From Fibrobacter sp. UWB2 (GTDB lineage Bacteria > Fibrobacterota > Fibrobacteria > Fibrobacterales > Fibrobacteraceae): a stretch of DNA of 64,000 bases. The stretch's first letter is position 1; the number at the start of each line of letters is the position of its first letter. Below the pieces are notes generated by a model. It was not told the DNA's origin, did no database searches, and worked only from the letters and a program-made list of their open reading frames with translations. The translations under genes were made by a program, and so were the position numbers. The stretch covers positions 62,001 through 126,000 of the forward strand of contig NZ_MWQK01000003.1 of the NCBI RefSeq assembly GCF_002210425.1, given 5' to 3'. Below, one piece after another: positions 27,132 through 36,819 of this stretch.

Positions 27132-28073
27132 TTAGGTCTTGTTCTTATATTCTTTAGGCGAACAGCCGGTGTATTCCTTGAATGCTTGCGCGAACTTGCT
27201 GGAGTTTGTATAGCCCACACGGCTTGCGACTTCGGCGACATTGAATTTGCCATCTAGCAAAAGCTGGGTGGCTTTTTTCATGCGGTACGTTTTGAGGTAC
27301 GAATAAATGGAATCGCCGTACGCCAGCTTGAAATACTTTTTCATTTGCGTCGGGCTCATCTCGATTTGCTTGGAAAGCTGTTCGAGCGTCAAATGCTCTT
27401 CGACATTCTCGCGGAGAATTTCGCGCAGGAGCTCCATTTTACCTTTGTAAGCGCTCGGGATTTGCGCCGCCGTTTCGTACTTGGCTTCGGAATCAAGGCG
27501 GCTCAAGAAGAGGATGAGTTCAAGCACCTTGATTTTAAAATACGGCAAGCGGATGTTTTTCGGGAGCCTGTAGAGTTCCGAGAAAATGTGGCTCACGTGC
27601 TCGCTAGACGGGAGTTTCAGCGGGAGTGTAAGCGGCTGGATTTTTTCGATAAGGGCCGCAAAGTCAACACCGACCGCCTTGAACATGTTCATGAGTTCGC
27701 ATTGGCAGCGTTCCATAGAAAACACGACAGAAATCCCGTGATAGCAATGCACCGGGAATTTAAACGTCTTGCTTGCCGGCATATTGTCGAGCAAAACGAG
27801 GCCGTTCTCTTCCATGGATTTCGGCATGGAATCCGAATTCAGCCATTCTGCGCTGCCGTTATGACAATGTAGCACAATCAAGTTCTTGCCTTGATTCTCA
27901 AAATTGAAGGTAAATTCCTTGAGATGGAAATTGCTGTAGAAGACTTGCAGCCCAGGCAATACGTTATACGTTAGAAGATGCCCCGTCCCAGTTTTATTTT
28001 GCAACATATAATGGGAAAAGAAATCTGTATTCTGAATTAGAATCAGATTCTTATCGGGTATGGGCTTTATCAT
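27132..28073 (-). CDS. AraC-family transcriptional regulator, 313 aa
   Basis: C-terminal double helix-turn-helix (about 210-310): HLTLEQLSKQIEMSPTQMKKYFKLAYG, then FNVAEVASRVGYTNSSKFAQAFKEYTGCSPKEYK. The N-terminal 200 residues are a sensor part without a clear family. The architecture resembles PchR/YbtA-type siderophore regulators, and the gene stands at the end of an iron/envelope block (inference). Its own upstream region holds a variant of the motif found before the iron genes (GTCTAATTTTTGAG, minus strand, 28085-28098), so autoregulation is plausible. Confidence 0.88.
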   Translation of the reverse strand: MIKPIPDKNLILIQNTDFFSHYMLQNKTGTGHLLTYNVLPGLQVFYSNFHLKEFTFNFENQGKNLIVLHCHNGSAEWLNSDSMPKSMEENGLVLLDNMPASKTFKFPVHCYHGISVVFSMERCQCELMNMFKAVGVDFAALIEKIQPLTLPLKLPSSEHVSHIFSELYRLPKNIRLPYFKIKVLELILFLSRLDSEAKYETAAQIPSAYKGKMELLREILRENVEEHLTLEQLSKQIEMSPTQMKKYFKLAYGDSIYSYLKTYRMKKATQLLLDGKFNVAEVASRVGYTNSSKFAQAFKEYTGCSPKEYKNKT

Positions 28074-28196
28074 AATCTCACTCTCTCAAAAATTAGACCA
28101 GACCAAGTATTTTAGTTCAAACCAATTTAATTAGATTAAACTAACTTAGTTCAGTCTAAATTTAGGCATTTTTATTCCATACGGCAAGTGACTCAC
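28074..28196. promoter_or_regulatory. AT-rich control region upstream of the AraC gene
   Basis: Contains several TTAG/CTAA-type inverted segments (for example AACCAATTTAATTAGATT and TTAGTTCAGTCTAAATTTA) and the motif variant at 28085-28098. These are possible binding sites for the regulator itself. Confidence 0.4.
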
Positions 28197-29420
28197 CTAA
28201 AAGAAATACTTACCTTTTACCCATATTTGCGTATTTTTCTTGTAAGTTTTAAACGCACCGCGCCTTCCGCCAAGGATATCAGAGCCCAACGAAACCGTAA
28301 TCTGGTCGCTCAGCAGGTAATCCGCCGCCGGGCGCACATAGAAACCGATATTGTCGACATCGAACATCCCGTAAACAGAAAGCTTGAGCGTATTGTTCAG
28401 GAGTTCCTTGGAGATGCGAGCCGTAAGCATGGACGTATTCTGTTCCGTTCCCAACACTTCGCGGTAATCCATGACGACCTTGTGCATGTATTGGAACATG
28501 AAAGTCCAGTTATCGCCCGCGTACCAGTCAATACCGAGCAACGCATTGAACGTCTTTCGCAACCAGTAATCGCGAGAATTTTCCAAGGCAATGGGCTCGC
28601 CAAAGTACGCAGCCACCTCGCCACGAATCACAAGCTCACCCGCCGGGATAGAGACATCGCCACCGACAACGTTCATCGGCTCATACACGCCCTTAATCAC
28701 GGCAGATTTCGTTTCCGGATCGAAGCTTGCAATCGTTACTGGCGACTTATTGAAAGTGCGCAGCGCGGTAAGCGAGAAATCGAGATTTTCAAGGAAGAAA
28801 CGCAAGCGGCCGCCCACTTCGCTGTTCTTGAGGCGCTTTTCGGGAGTACCGCTCAAATCCATGCTCGTATTCGCAGGTAACGGCATGGTCCACGGATTGT
28901 CTTCACCCGAGGGCATCACAAAATACTCAGGAACCGGCACAAAGACGAGTTCGGCGGAGAAGCTTTCGCCAGGATACTTGAGGTTGATGGCATTCACAGG
29001 CACGCGAATGTCGTCGTAATCGTTCGCCATGAATTCCGTGTAATCCATAGGCGAAATCAAGTCCGTCAGGCGGAGCCCATCGGCAACACCCCACGTGATA
29101 ATTTGACGGCCCGCCTTGACTTCAAGGTATTTGCCGGCATAATCGAAATACGCTTCGCGAAGGAACGCTCCCGACTGATCTTTGATGAGACTGTTGTACG
29201 CGAGATTGACACTTGAGAAAAGCGAAGCCTCGCCGTAATTCGCGCGCATTTCAAGACGGAGGCGCGTCCGCGAAGACATGATCTTGTGCGGACTTTGCAC
29301 CTGCAGCGCGTGATACGAATCCACAAAGCCGTTCAGCTGCAACGAAAGCTCGTCTTCCTGGGCGTGCGCGGACAAGGCGAATGCTGCGGACAATAACGCG
29401 AAAACCGTTTTTTTAAACAT
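28197..29420 (-). CDS. Outer-membrane barrel protein, DUF1302/porin-like, 407 aa
   Basis: Signal peptide ending SAHAQ. The rest is beta-rich: LQLNGFVDSYHAL, RTRLRLEMRANYGEASLFSSVNLAY, then AGRQIITWGVADGLRLTDLISPMDYTEF. This last segment is the GRQ..WG.AD..r..D..sP.d signature of DUF1302-type barrels. The C-terminus GKYFF ends in an aromatic residue. DUF1302-like barrels, LolA-like proteins and HAE3-type RND transporters often sit together, as here. Probably the outer-membrane partner of a lipid or hydrophobic-compound export route (inference). Confidence 0.8.
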   Translation of the reverse strand: MFKKTVFALLSAAFALSAHAQEDELSLQLNGFVDSYHALQVQSPHKIMSSRTRLRLEMRANYGEASLFSSVNLAYNSLIKDQSGAFLREAYFDYAGKYLEVKAGRQIITWGVADGLRLTDLISPMDYTEFMANDYDDIRVPVNAINLKYPGESFSAELVFVPVPEYFVMPSGEDNPWTMPLPANTSMDLSGTPEKRLKNSEVGGRLRFFLENLDFSLTALRTFNKSPVTIASFDPETKSAVIKGVYEPMNVVGGDVSIPAGELVIRGEVAAYFGEPIALENSRDYWLRKTFNALLGIDWYAGDNWTFMFQYMHKVVMDYREVLGTEQNTSMLTARISKELLNNTLKLSVYGMFDVDNIGFYVRPAADYLLSDQITVSLGSDILGGRRGAFKTYKKNTQIWVKGKYFF

Positions 29421-29433
29421 TTTTCCTCCTTAA

Positions 29434-29535
29434 TGGGAGATGCCCTCCCGGAACGGAGTCCGGGATGACAAAGAGGCGGGCATGACAATCATACATTCAC
29501 TGGATCCTATCGGGGCATCGCCCCTCCAGGATGAC
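29434..29535. repeat. Cluster of palindromic dispersed repeats
   Basis: GGGAGATGCCCTCCCGG..CCGGGATGACA, then a partial GGCGGGCATGACAA and GGGGCATCGCCCCTCC. They lie between the barrel and LolA-like genes. Confidence 0.7.
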
Positions 29536-29557
29536 ACAGGACTGTACAGTCTACTAA

Positions 29558-30331
29558 CTACAACCCACGTTCCAACTTGTTCACAGAGAAGATCTTGGAA
29601 TCGAGCTGGATGTTGTATTTCGGATCAAGGAAGAGGAGTTCTGTGGAGTGTCCCGTCTGCACGTTCTTCATTTCCATCTTGCCGACCGTCCAAAAACCGT
29701 CAACCTTCTTGATGTCCGAAGAAACCATCTGGCGATGGAGCTTGCCGAGCTTGTCGTAGAATTCGACCTTGGCGACGACATCGCAATCCTTGCGGATCCA
29801 AACGAGTTTCTTGGAGAAGATTTCGCCTTCCTTCTTGGGAGTCGATTCGACAACGTAGTAATCGAAACCGTCTGCAGATTCTTCGCGCAAGAGCTTGTGC
29901 GTATCTTCATCGACATTACGCTTGCCGATATCATCGTATGTGAAGTCGGAGCCCATGAAGTAATCGGTCTTGGAGCTCTTTCCGCTAATGCGACGGGTCT
30001 TCTTCAAAGCCGGGAGATAGAGCCACTTGTCGTCTTCCTTGTTGACGTCATCGTAGTTCACGGTCAAGAAACCCGTGCCTTTCACATCATTCGGATAAAG
30101 GAAGAACATGATGGTCTTGGTATCTTCGCCCACGTCCATCGCATACGAAGTAATTTTACGGACGCGAGTGTTACCGCTCTTGTTCACGAGCTTCATTTCC
30201 ATCGAAGAAGAACGCGTGTCGCCATCCGGGCGGTTCTTGACCTTGACCATAATGTCACGGGCATTCGTCTGAGCCATAGACATTGCACTGAGAGCGACAA
30301 CGAGCGTCGCAGCAATTTTTGAAATTTTCAT
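29558..30331 (-). CDS. Outer membrane lipoprotein-sorting protein (LolA-like), 257 aa
   Basis: Signal peptide ending [43 protein letters not shown] matches the LolA-like family often annotated as outer membrane lipoprotein-sorting protein. Also seen: [32 protein letters not shown] and the C-terminal [15 protein letters not shown]. Periplasmic single-domain shuttle with a half-barrel fold. It is 9 nt downstream of the RND gene, so it probably hands the RND substrate across the periplasm (inference). Confidence 0.85.
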   Translation of the reverse strand: MKISKIAATLVVALSAMSMAQTNARDIMVKVKNRPDGDTRSSSMEMKLVNKSGNTRVRKITSYAMDVGEDTKTIMFFLYPNDVKGTGFLTVNYDDVNKEDDKWLYLPALKKTRRISGKSSKTDYFMGSDFTYDDIGKRNVDEDTHKLLREESADGFDYYVVESTPKKEGEIFSKKLVWIRKDCDVVAKVEFYDKLGKLHRQMVSSDIKKVDGFWTVGKMEMKNVQTGHSTELLFLDPKYNIQLDSKIFSVNKLERGL

Positions 30332-30340
30332 AAAATCCTC

Positions 30341-32716
30341 CTATTTTCCGAAAATTTTAAACTTCTTGATTAAAAGCGGTGTCACGAACAGGTCGGCGAG
30401 CAAAGCCGAGACGAGGCCCACAAACACCACAAAGCCAAAGTTGAACATCTGCGTGGCCTGCGAAGTCGTAAAGCCCGCAAATGTTGCCACCATGATAATC
30501 GTTGTCATCACAAGGGCAGGGCCAGCAGCGCGGAACACCTTGAGAATGGAATCCTTGTAGTCCTTGCTACGGTCAAATTCCACATGGCCATGGTTGATGA
30601 AATGGATCGTATCGTCCACGGAAAGGCCGATGATCATCGGGATAAGCGTTGCCGTCATCATGTCGAGCGGGATGTTGCTAAAGCCGAGATAGCCACCCAC
30701 GAAAATACCCGGAGCGATGTTCGGAATCATGCCGATGAGACCCGTGCGGACGCTACCGAAGACGATCATCAAGAGCACCGCCACAATCACGACAGAGATG
30801 AGGAAGGAAGTCATCTGGCCCACTTCCAAATACTGCTGCATAGCGGTAAACTGCGGCAAGTTACCCACAGCCGTCACCTTTGCATTCGGATAAAGTTCAC
30901 GAGCGAATTTCTGCAAATCTTCGATTTCCTTCTGGAGTTCGTTGGAGTTGTAGCTCGAGATTTCAACCATCAAGCGGAGCTTCTTGTAATCGTAATCCAT
31001 CCAGTAGCTTGCTTCGGAACCACCGGCATTTTCGTACAAGAGCAAGAGCTGAGCCACCTGTTCTTCCGTTTCCGGGATAGCGTACATTTCCTGACGATTT
31101 TCATTCAAGGTGCGGTCCAAATCCTTCAAGATGTCGAGAATCGAAGTGGAGCGCTTTGTCAGCGGATACTTTTGGGCGTGATCCTGCAGCTGTTCCAGTT
31201 TCTTGAGATTATCAACTTCCTTAGCCTTGTCATTTTCGCCAAAGTCAATCACCAAGTCGTAAGAGTAGAAGCTACCGATTTCAGATTCGGCAACGTAAAG
31301 CATTTTGTTCACATATTCGACCTTGCGGCCCATCGTGCGTTCCACGTCAAACGCGGGTTCCATCTTGGTGACGCCATAAATCGAAATTGCGGTAATCACA
31401 GCAAAAATAATGGCAATCGGCTTTCCGTGAGTCAGAACAAACTGGCCGAGATTATTGAGGATGAGGCCCATACGCGTATCGCCCTTCTCAAGCACCTTAG
31501 CGTTCGGCTTTTTGTCCTTGCCAAAGCTCAAGAGAATCGGCGAAACCGTAAGAGCCACAAGGAGAATGAAGCCAACAGCGATAGAAGAGAGGATGCCCAC
31601 GGAGCGGATAGGCTTAAGCATCACCGACAGGAACGACAGAAGTGCCACAATCGTTGTGAGTCCCGAGAACAGCACTGACCAGCCGGTTTCTTTCATGGCG
31701 TAAAGCACAGATTCCTTGCGCTTACCCGTGAGCATCATATTCTTGCGGAAGAAAGAATGGATATGAATGTTATACGCAATGGAGACGGCAAATGCCAAGA
31801 TGACAGGCACCATGATGTTGGTCGCATCCATATAAAGACCGAGATAGCCGACCAAGCCAAAAGTCATGATAACGCCCGCGAACGTGGTAATCAGCGGAGA
31901 AACGATTCCGCGGAGCGAACGCGTCACGAGGAACATCACGATGATGGAGCAAAGAACCGTAATGAGAAAAATACGGCTCATTTCTTCGCCGATGTACTTG
32001 AGCTTCTGATGGCTCAAGTAAGGCATACCCGTTGCAAGAGGGTGCAGCGGAGCGTACTTTTCCTTGGCAATGATTTCAGAGGTTTCACGGCCCGTCTTCA
32101 TGTCCGGAGCTTCGGCTTTAACGCCCTTCGCTTCGCCTTCTGCCTTCCACACAGAATCTTCCGGGAACGGACGGAGCTTCACGTTAATAAAGGCCTGCTT
32201 GCGGTCTTTAGAGATGAGCTTTTTTGCAAGCTCCGGCTTTGCGGCGAGGCGCTTTTCGATTTCGGCAAGGCCCGCTGCATCTGTCGGGATTTCTTCCGGC
32301 ACGATCTGCACGATTTCCATGCCTTCGTCCGTGCCGAGCATGTATTCCAAATCGACAATCGATGTGGCCTTACCGTCAGAATACGAGAGGCTATCGCGCA
32401 ACTCGTTAGAAAGTTCGCGCAAGAGCTTCAAGTTTTCCGGCGTCAAGACGGACTGTTCCGTTTCGACCATCACGCCCACGAAATAGTCATTGCCAAAAGT
32501 TTCCTTGAACTTGTCCGTTTCGACAAGCATCGGGTCGCCTTCAATGAAGTAGCTATCCCATGAGGCTTCGACGTAAATCTTTTTCATGCCCACGATAGAA
32601 ATCGCAAGCAAGGCGATAAACGAAACAAGAAGCAAGGCCCTGTGCGAAATCAGGAACCTTGCGAAGTTTTCAAATTTTTCGTTCACCTTTTCGATATTTA
32701 TTCGAATCCGTGACAT
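30341..32716 (-). CDS. RND-superfamily transporter (MMPL/HAE3 type), 791 aa
   Basis: Two repeats, each with TM1, a large extracytoplasmic loop and a five-TM cluster. The loops contain AKPELAKKLISKDRKQAFINVKL and the second-half counterpart. Conserved membrane elements include DATNIMVPVILAFAVSIAYNIH and DMMTATLIPMIIGLSVDDTIHFI (GLSVDDTIH is a typical MMPL/HAE3 proton-relay segment). Size fits HAE3 and not the 1,000-aa AcrB type. It probably moves lipids or hydrophobic molecules between membranes. Preceded by ExbD with a 4-nt gap. Confidence 0.9.
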   Translation of the reverse strand: MSRIRINIEKVNEKFENFARFLISHRALLLVSFIALLAISIVGMKKIYVEASWDSYFIEGDPMLVETDKFKETFGNDYFVGVMVETEQSVLTPENLKLLRELSNELRDSLSYSDGKATSIVDLEYMLGTDEGMEIVQIVPEEIPTDAAGLAEIEKRLAAKPELAKKLISKDRKQAFINVKLRPFPEDSVWKAEGEAKGVKAEAPDMKTGRETSEIIAKEKYAPLHPLATGMPYLSHQKLKYIGEEMSRIFLITVLCSIIVMFLVTRSLRGIVSPLITTFAGVIMTFGLVGYLGLYMDATNIMVPVILAFAVSIAYNIHIHSFFRKNMMLTGKRKESVLYAMKETGWSVLFSGLTTIVALLSFLSVMLKPIRSVGILSSIAVGFILLVALTVSPILLSFGKDKKPNAKVLEKGDTRMGLILNNLGQFVLTHGKPIAIIFAVITAISIYGVTKMEPAFDVERTMGRKVEYVNKMLYVAESEIGSFYSYDLVIDFGENDKAKEVDNLKKLEQLQDHAQKYPLTKRSTSILDILKDLDRTLNENRQEMYAIPETEEQVAQLLLLYENAGGSEASYWMDYDYKKLRLMVEISSYNSNELQKEIEDLQKFARELYPNAKVTAVGNLPQFTAMQQYLEVGQMTSFLISVVIVAVLLMIVFGSVRTGLIGMIPNIAPGIFVGGYLGFSNIPLDMMTATLIPMIIGLSVDDTIHFINHGHVEFDRSKDYKDSILKVFRAAGPALVMTTIIMVATFAGFTTSQATQMFNFGFVVFVGLVSALLADLFVTPLLIKKFKIFGK

Positions 32717-32720
32717 CTTC

Positions 32721-33113
32721 TCACTCCTTTTTTAATTCATTGACGAATTGTATGTTGTAAATCTTTTCCATCTGGAGAACATCCAAGACTTCTGCGACTT
32801 TTTCGTAAGGAGTCTTTTTGTCGATTTTCAAGGCCACCGGCGCTTTCTTGTTTTGCACGGCAGCGCTCTTGTTCTTCAAAATTTCAACTGTCGCCAATTC
32901 ACCGTTGATGGCGATTTCGGTTTCTGAAAGTTCTATAAAGAATCCTTCAGAAACTTCTTGCTTGACTTCGCTCGAAGTCTCGGGCAGCAAAAGCTTGAGG
33001 ACAGATTTATCCTGCTTAAAAACCGACGTCACCAAAAAGAAGACGAGCAACAAAAACACGCAGTCAATCAGTGGCGTCATGTCCAGCGATATGCGACGAC
33101 GTCTTTTAGCCAT
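32721..33113 (-). CDS. exbD: ExbD/TolR-family protein, 130 aa
   Basis: MAKRRRRISLDMTPLIDCVFLLLVFFLV shows the cytoplasmic Arg/Lys tail and the single TM with the essential Asp (LID). A periplasmic domain follows. Start ATG 33113 has GGAG upstream; an open frame before it is not conserved. It overlaps ExbB by 8 nt. Partner of ExbB in a proton-driven motor powering TonB. Confidence 0.92.
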   Translation of the reverse strand: MAKRRRRISLDMTPLIDCVFLLLVFFLVTSVFKQDKSVLKLLLPETSSEVKQEVSEGFFIELSETEIAINGELATVEILKNKSAAVQNKKAPVALKIDKKTPYEKVAEVLDVLQMEKIYNIQFVNELKKE

Positions 33114-33672
33114 TGCGGGACTCCGTTCTCTTTGCGTCACGTTCCTGCAAAGTCTTGCCCAAGTGCAAAAGCACCTGGTTTTCAACTTCATCCTGTTCCT
33201 GCTCCATGCGGGCGTTCAGATAGTTGAACGCAATCACGTGCGGGATAGCGACCACAAGCCCAAGGACCGTTGTCACGAGAGCAAACTTAATGCCCGTCGC
33301 AAAAGCGGATGGATCATCAAGGCCAGAGGCCGCTATCACCGTAAATGCGTTGAAAATGCCCACCACCGTACCGAGGAGGCCAAGCATTGGAGAAATCGAT
33401 GCGATATTTTCGACTGTCGTAAGGCCCTTCGTGAGCGGAGAGAAGGCAAGGCCGATTTCAGTGCGGATACTTTCTGTAATGATGTGATGGTCGGTATTGC
33501 AGGTCACCACGCGATGGATAACTTTATCTGTCAAACGCGGCTGCACGGTTTTATTAAAGACAATTAGCGAAATCACCTTCCAGATAATGATGGCGTAACC
33601 GATAAAGTTCAGTGCAACCAGGATGTAGCCGATGTAACCGCCCTGTTTGACAAAGTCGAGAATGAAGTTCAT
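33106..33672 (-). CDS. exbB: ExbB/TolQ/MotA-family proton channel, 188 aa
   Basis: Three TM segments. The core shows EIGLAFSPLTKGLTTVENIASISPMLGLLGTVVGIF and FALVTTVLGLVVAIPHVIAFNYL, the proton-channel signature of this family. It is overlapped by ExbD at its end, and its start overlaps the TonB stop by 1 nt. Confidence 0.93.
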   Translation of the reverse strand: MNFILDFVKQGGYIGYILVALNFIGYAIIIWKVISLIVFNKTVQPRLTDKVIHRVVTCNTDHHIITESIRTEIGLAFSPLTKGLTTVENIASISPMLGLLGTVVGIFNAFTVIAASGLDDPSAFATGIKFALVTTVLGLVVAIPHVIAFNYLNARMEQEQDEVENQVLLHLGKTLQERDAKRTESRNG

Positions 33673-34379
33673 TACGATCTCCCTGCATTAAGTTTGTACT
33701 GGATTGGAATTTCGATTCTCCAGCGTTCTTTTTCTAAAAGTTTTGGAATAGGTTGAAATTTGCCCATGTTGGCAACGGCTTCCAAGGCACTATTGTCCAG
33801 CGACGAATAACGGCTTGATTCCGAAACTTCGATTTGTTCAATCTTGCCATCGGCGAGGATGGTAAACCGCACACGTACCGTGCCTTCCTGCTTTAGGCGC
33901 TTAGCCGTCGCAGGGTAATCCTTAATCTGTTCCAGTTGCTTTTTGAGCGAGCGCAAGTACGTGCGGGTCACCATTTTTATAGAGTCTGCCGAAGGTTTGG
34001 GCGGTTCCTTGACCACAGGGGGCGCAGGAGGCGCTTCGACAACAGGTTCCGCAACTGCGACTGGTGCCGTTTCTGTTACCGGTTCCGGGATTGGTTCCAG
34101 TTCAGGAGGCTGTTCTTCGACCGGTTTTTCTACGACCTTCGGGATAATTTTAGCACGAACGACCTTTTTCACAACTGGCGGCGCTTCTGGAGGCGGAGGG
34201 GGCGCGATATAGACCTTTTCCGCATGCATTACGGGGCTATCAGGGCGTTGCGTCGAGATTTCTTGTTTCTTGAAATACGGGTTTAAAAGTGTGGCGATAT
34301 GGATAAGGATTGCAACGGCAAGCCCTATGTAAAAGGCCTTGTTGAAAGACAAAGCTGAATAGATTCGTTTCTGAGTCAT
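33672..34379 (-). CDS. tonB: TonB-family energy transducer, 235 aa
   Basis: One N-terminal TM (FYIGLAVAILIHIATLL), a proline/glutamate/valine-rich periplasm-spanning stretch (about 60-130) and a C-terminal TonB domain (YPATAKRLKQEGTVRVRFTILADGKIEQIEV, ending PIQYKLNAGRS). It transmits the ExbBD motor's force to outer-membrane receptors. An ATG (34379) and a GTG (34388) are both possible starts; neither has a good SD. Probably serves the TonB receptor at 36820-39069, which lies upstream in the same direction. Confidence 0.9.
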   Translation of the reverse strand: MTQKRIYSALSFNKAFYIGLAVAILIHIATLLNPYFKKQEISTQRPDSPVMHAEKVYIAPPPPPEAPPVVKKVVRAKIIPKVVEKPVEEQPPELEPIPEPVTETAPVAVAEPVVEAPPAPPVVKEPPKPSADSIKMVTRTYLRSLKKQLEQIKDYPATAKRLKQEGTVRVRFTILADGKIEQIEVSESSRYSSLDNSALEAVANMGKFQPIPKLLEKERWRIEIPIQYKLNAGRS

Positions 34380-34453
34380 TTGAACCACACAATTGGACGG
34401 ACAAAAATAAATCAGAACACCCCCTATATTCTACTCTAAACGGTTTAAAAAAG

Positions 34454-34465
34454 CTCCAATTAGAC
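34454..34465 (-). promoter_or_regulatory. Shared 12-bp motif upstream of TonB
   Basis: GTCTAATTGGAG on the minus strand, about 75 nt before the TonB start. Identical to 46215-46226; one mismatch to 40466-40477. Confidence 0.5.
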
Positions 34466-34555
34466 TAGGGTAACATTTTTGCATAAAACAAGTATGGCGC
34501 ACCGTTCGGCACGCCATACCCGCTTCTATTGTAGTCTGGGTTTTTCGAAGAAGTC

Positions 34556-36586
34556 CTAAAGCACCCACAGCGCAATGTGGTAAACGATAAACGCCAAACC
34601 AAGCGAAATTGCAAAGTAGTAACCCGCAATTGCAAGCATCCACTTAAGGGAATGCGTTTCACGATACGTTGTACCCATTGCAAGTACACAAGGGATATTG
34701 AACATGGATGCAAAAATAAATGCAAGAGCTTCCGGGATGGTCACCACGGCACGCATCATTTCGCCAAGATTTGCACCCGCCTCATTACGGGCAACAAGCG
34801 AGAACGCATCAGTTGTACTCGAGAAGACAACGCTCATCACGCCAAGCGACGCTTCCTTGCTAAAGATTCCGCCGATATACGAAATAAACAGTTGCCAGCG
34901 CATACCGAAAATCTGCGTAAACGGTTCAATCGCATTGCCAATGGTGTAAAGCACGCTATGTTCCACATTTCCATCTTTCGAATACGAAATAAGCCAGAAC
35001 AAAAGGGACACAAACCAAATGACCGCAATCGCCTTCTTGAAAACCGCCCAGACATTGCGAGCAACCGTCTTGAGCAAAATTTTCCAATGTGGCTTGTGGT
35101 ACGGCGGAAGTTCCATAATCATGCCCACGCGTTCATTCACCGGCATCAGCTTATTTCCGAAAAGTTTAGACGAAAGCAAGAACGATGCAAAAATCATCGC
35201 TACATAAACCAAGCCAAACAGCGGAGCCGCCGAGCCAAAGAAAACGGAAGCAAGGAAAAGCACTACGGCAACTTTTGAGCCGCACGGAATGGACCACAAA
35301 AGCACCATCGCAAACAAGCGCTGTCCACGTGTATCCAACACGCGCGTACCGCAAACGGCGCCGCCCGTGCAAGCAAGCCCAGAGAACAGAGGCATAAACG
35401 CCTTGCCATGCAAACCAAGCCTTGAAAGCCACGAGTCAAACACATACGAAGATCTCGCCAAGTAGCCCGTATCTTCCATCAGGCCAAATGTCACGAGAAT
35501 CGCAAAGACAAAGCTCATCATGGCGACAGTCACAGAAAGACCGCCAATGATAACGCCATTGATGAACGATGCTACAGATGGCCACCAGCCAAACTTTTCG
35601 CACATTTGAACAACAAGCGGTTCTGCAACATGCTGGAGTCCAAAGCAGCTTGCAATAATCGGGACTGCGATCATCATGCTCACCGCAAGCGTAAGCACGA
35701 GAATAAAGAACGCGACAATTTTACCCCAGATGCGGTGCGTCGCAATTTTATCAAAGCGAGAAAGCTTCATCGACTTTTCTTCGCCTTCAGACGCATCACG
35801 GAGAACTTCAGAGACAAAGCGGTACTTCGCTTCACCCGTCAAAAGTCCGCCATCAGAACCTTCAGCATCCAGAATTTCCTTGATTTGCTTCCAATGTTCC
35901 GGAGTCACCGCCGTTTCGACTTCCGAACGCACAAGCGAATCATTTTCCAAAAGCTTTGATGCAACCCAGAATCTTTCACGATTGTCAAACTTCAAAGGAG
36001 CAATCAAATCTTCAAGCTTTTTCAGATTTTCAACACGAGACTTTTCGCCTTCGCGTTCAACAATGTCACGAATCTTTTCCGACGAAATCTTCGCCTTCTT
36101 TTCAAGCGCACGATTCAGCGTTTCAAAGAATTTCGGATAGTCGTCCAAATTTGCCGCCGTAAAGTCAAGCACCGGAATGTTCAAAAGCTTTTCGATTTTC
36201 TGGACGTCAATCTTTTTGCCCTTCTGCTCGGCCACATCCATCATGTTGAGCACAAGCATCACCGGGCTTTTCACGCCCGCAAAATCTGCAAGCATGTAAA
36301 GGCTGCGTTCTAGTTGCGAAGCGTCAACGATAATGCAGACAATATCAGCGTAACCGTGTTCAATGTAAGTACGCGTCACAACTTCTTCGGCAGAGTTTGC
36401 CGTAAGCCCATAGCTACCCGGCAAATCGACAACGCGATAAAGCTCTTCGCCCTGCGTGAAAAAGCCTTCCGCCCTTTCCACCGTTTTTCCGGGCCAGTTA
36501 CCGACATGCTGATGCGAACCCGTCAATGCATTAAAAAGAGTGGACTTGCCGGAATTCGGCTGTCCCAGCAAAGCAATCGTTCTCAT
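34556..36586 (-). CDS. feoB: Ferrous iron transporter FeoB, 676 aa
   Basis: Inner-membrane Fe(II) uptake protein. The N-terminal G domain has G1 GQPNSGKST (8-16), the G3 segment DLPGSYGL and the G4-like LVLNMMDVAE. An alpha-helical guanine-dissociation spacer follows. The membrane part carries two Gate motifs (SGLACTGGAVCGTRVLDTRGQR; IVTIPEALAFIFASMFNIPCV). It is slightly shorter than the 770-aa E. coli protein. The start overlaps the feoA stop by 4 nt. Confidence 0.95.
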   Translation of the reverse strand: MRTIALLGQPNSGKSTLFNALTGSHQHVGNWPGKTVERAEGFFTQGEELYRVVDLPGSYGLTANSAEEVVTRTYIEHGYADIVCIIVDASQLERSLYMLADFAGVKSPVMLVLNMMDVAEQKGKKIDVQKIEKLLNIPVLDFTAANLDDYPKFFETLNRALEKKAKISSEKIRDIVEREGEKSRVENLKKLEDLIAPLKFDNRERFWVASKLLENDSLVRSEVETAVTPEHWKQIKEILDAEGSDGGLLTGEAKYRFVSEVLRDASEGEEKSMKLSRFDKIATHRIWGKIVAFFILVLTLAVSMMIAVPIIASCFGLQHVAEPLVVQMCEKFGWWPSVASFINGVIIGGLSVTVAMMSFVFAILVTFGLMEDTGYLARSSYVFDSWLSRLGLHGKAFMPLFSGLACTGGAVCGTRVLDTRGQRLFAMVLLWSIPCGSKVAVVLFLASVFFGSAAPLFGLVYVAMIFASFLLSSKLFGNKLMPVNERVGMIMELPPYHKPHWKILLKTVARNVWAVFKKAIAVIWFVSLLFWLISYSKDGNVEHSVLYTIGNAIEPFTQIFGMRWQLFISYIGGIFSKEASLGVMSVVFSSTTDAFSLVARNEAGANLGEMMRAVVTIPEALAFIFASMFNIPCVLAMGTTYRETHSLKWMLAIAGYYFAISLGLAFIVYHIALWVL

Positions 36587-36804
36587 GCCATCTCCACGTC
36601 AATCTGCATGCATTCTTTGCGGTTAATCGCAATCATCGTATCGTGCGAATACACGAGAACTGGAGAACGTCCATCATTTTGCAGCACCAAGAACGGACTG
36701 CTTGGCGGAAGCCCCATCGAAACCACGCGAGAAATAAAGCGGGAATCCCCGTTAATCTTTTGAATCAAGCCCTTTTGATTTTCCTGTAATTCAGACAAAC
36801 ACAT
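36583..36804 (-). CDS. feoA: FeoA-family protein, 73 aa
   Basis: SH3-like small protein that helps FeoB: MCLSELQENQKGLIQKI, SRVVSMGLPPSSPFLV, GRSPVLVYSHDTMIAI. Overlaps feoB by 4 nt. Confidence 0.9.
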   Translation of the reverse strand: MCLSELQENQKGLIQKINGDSRFISRVVSMGLPPSSPFLVLQNDGRSPVLVYSHDTMIAINRKECMQIDVEMA

Positions 36805-36819
36805 TCTTATAAACTCCTT

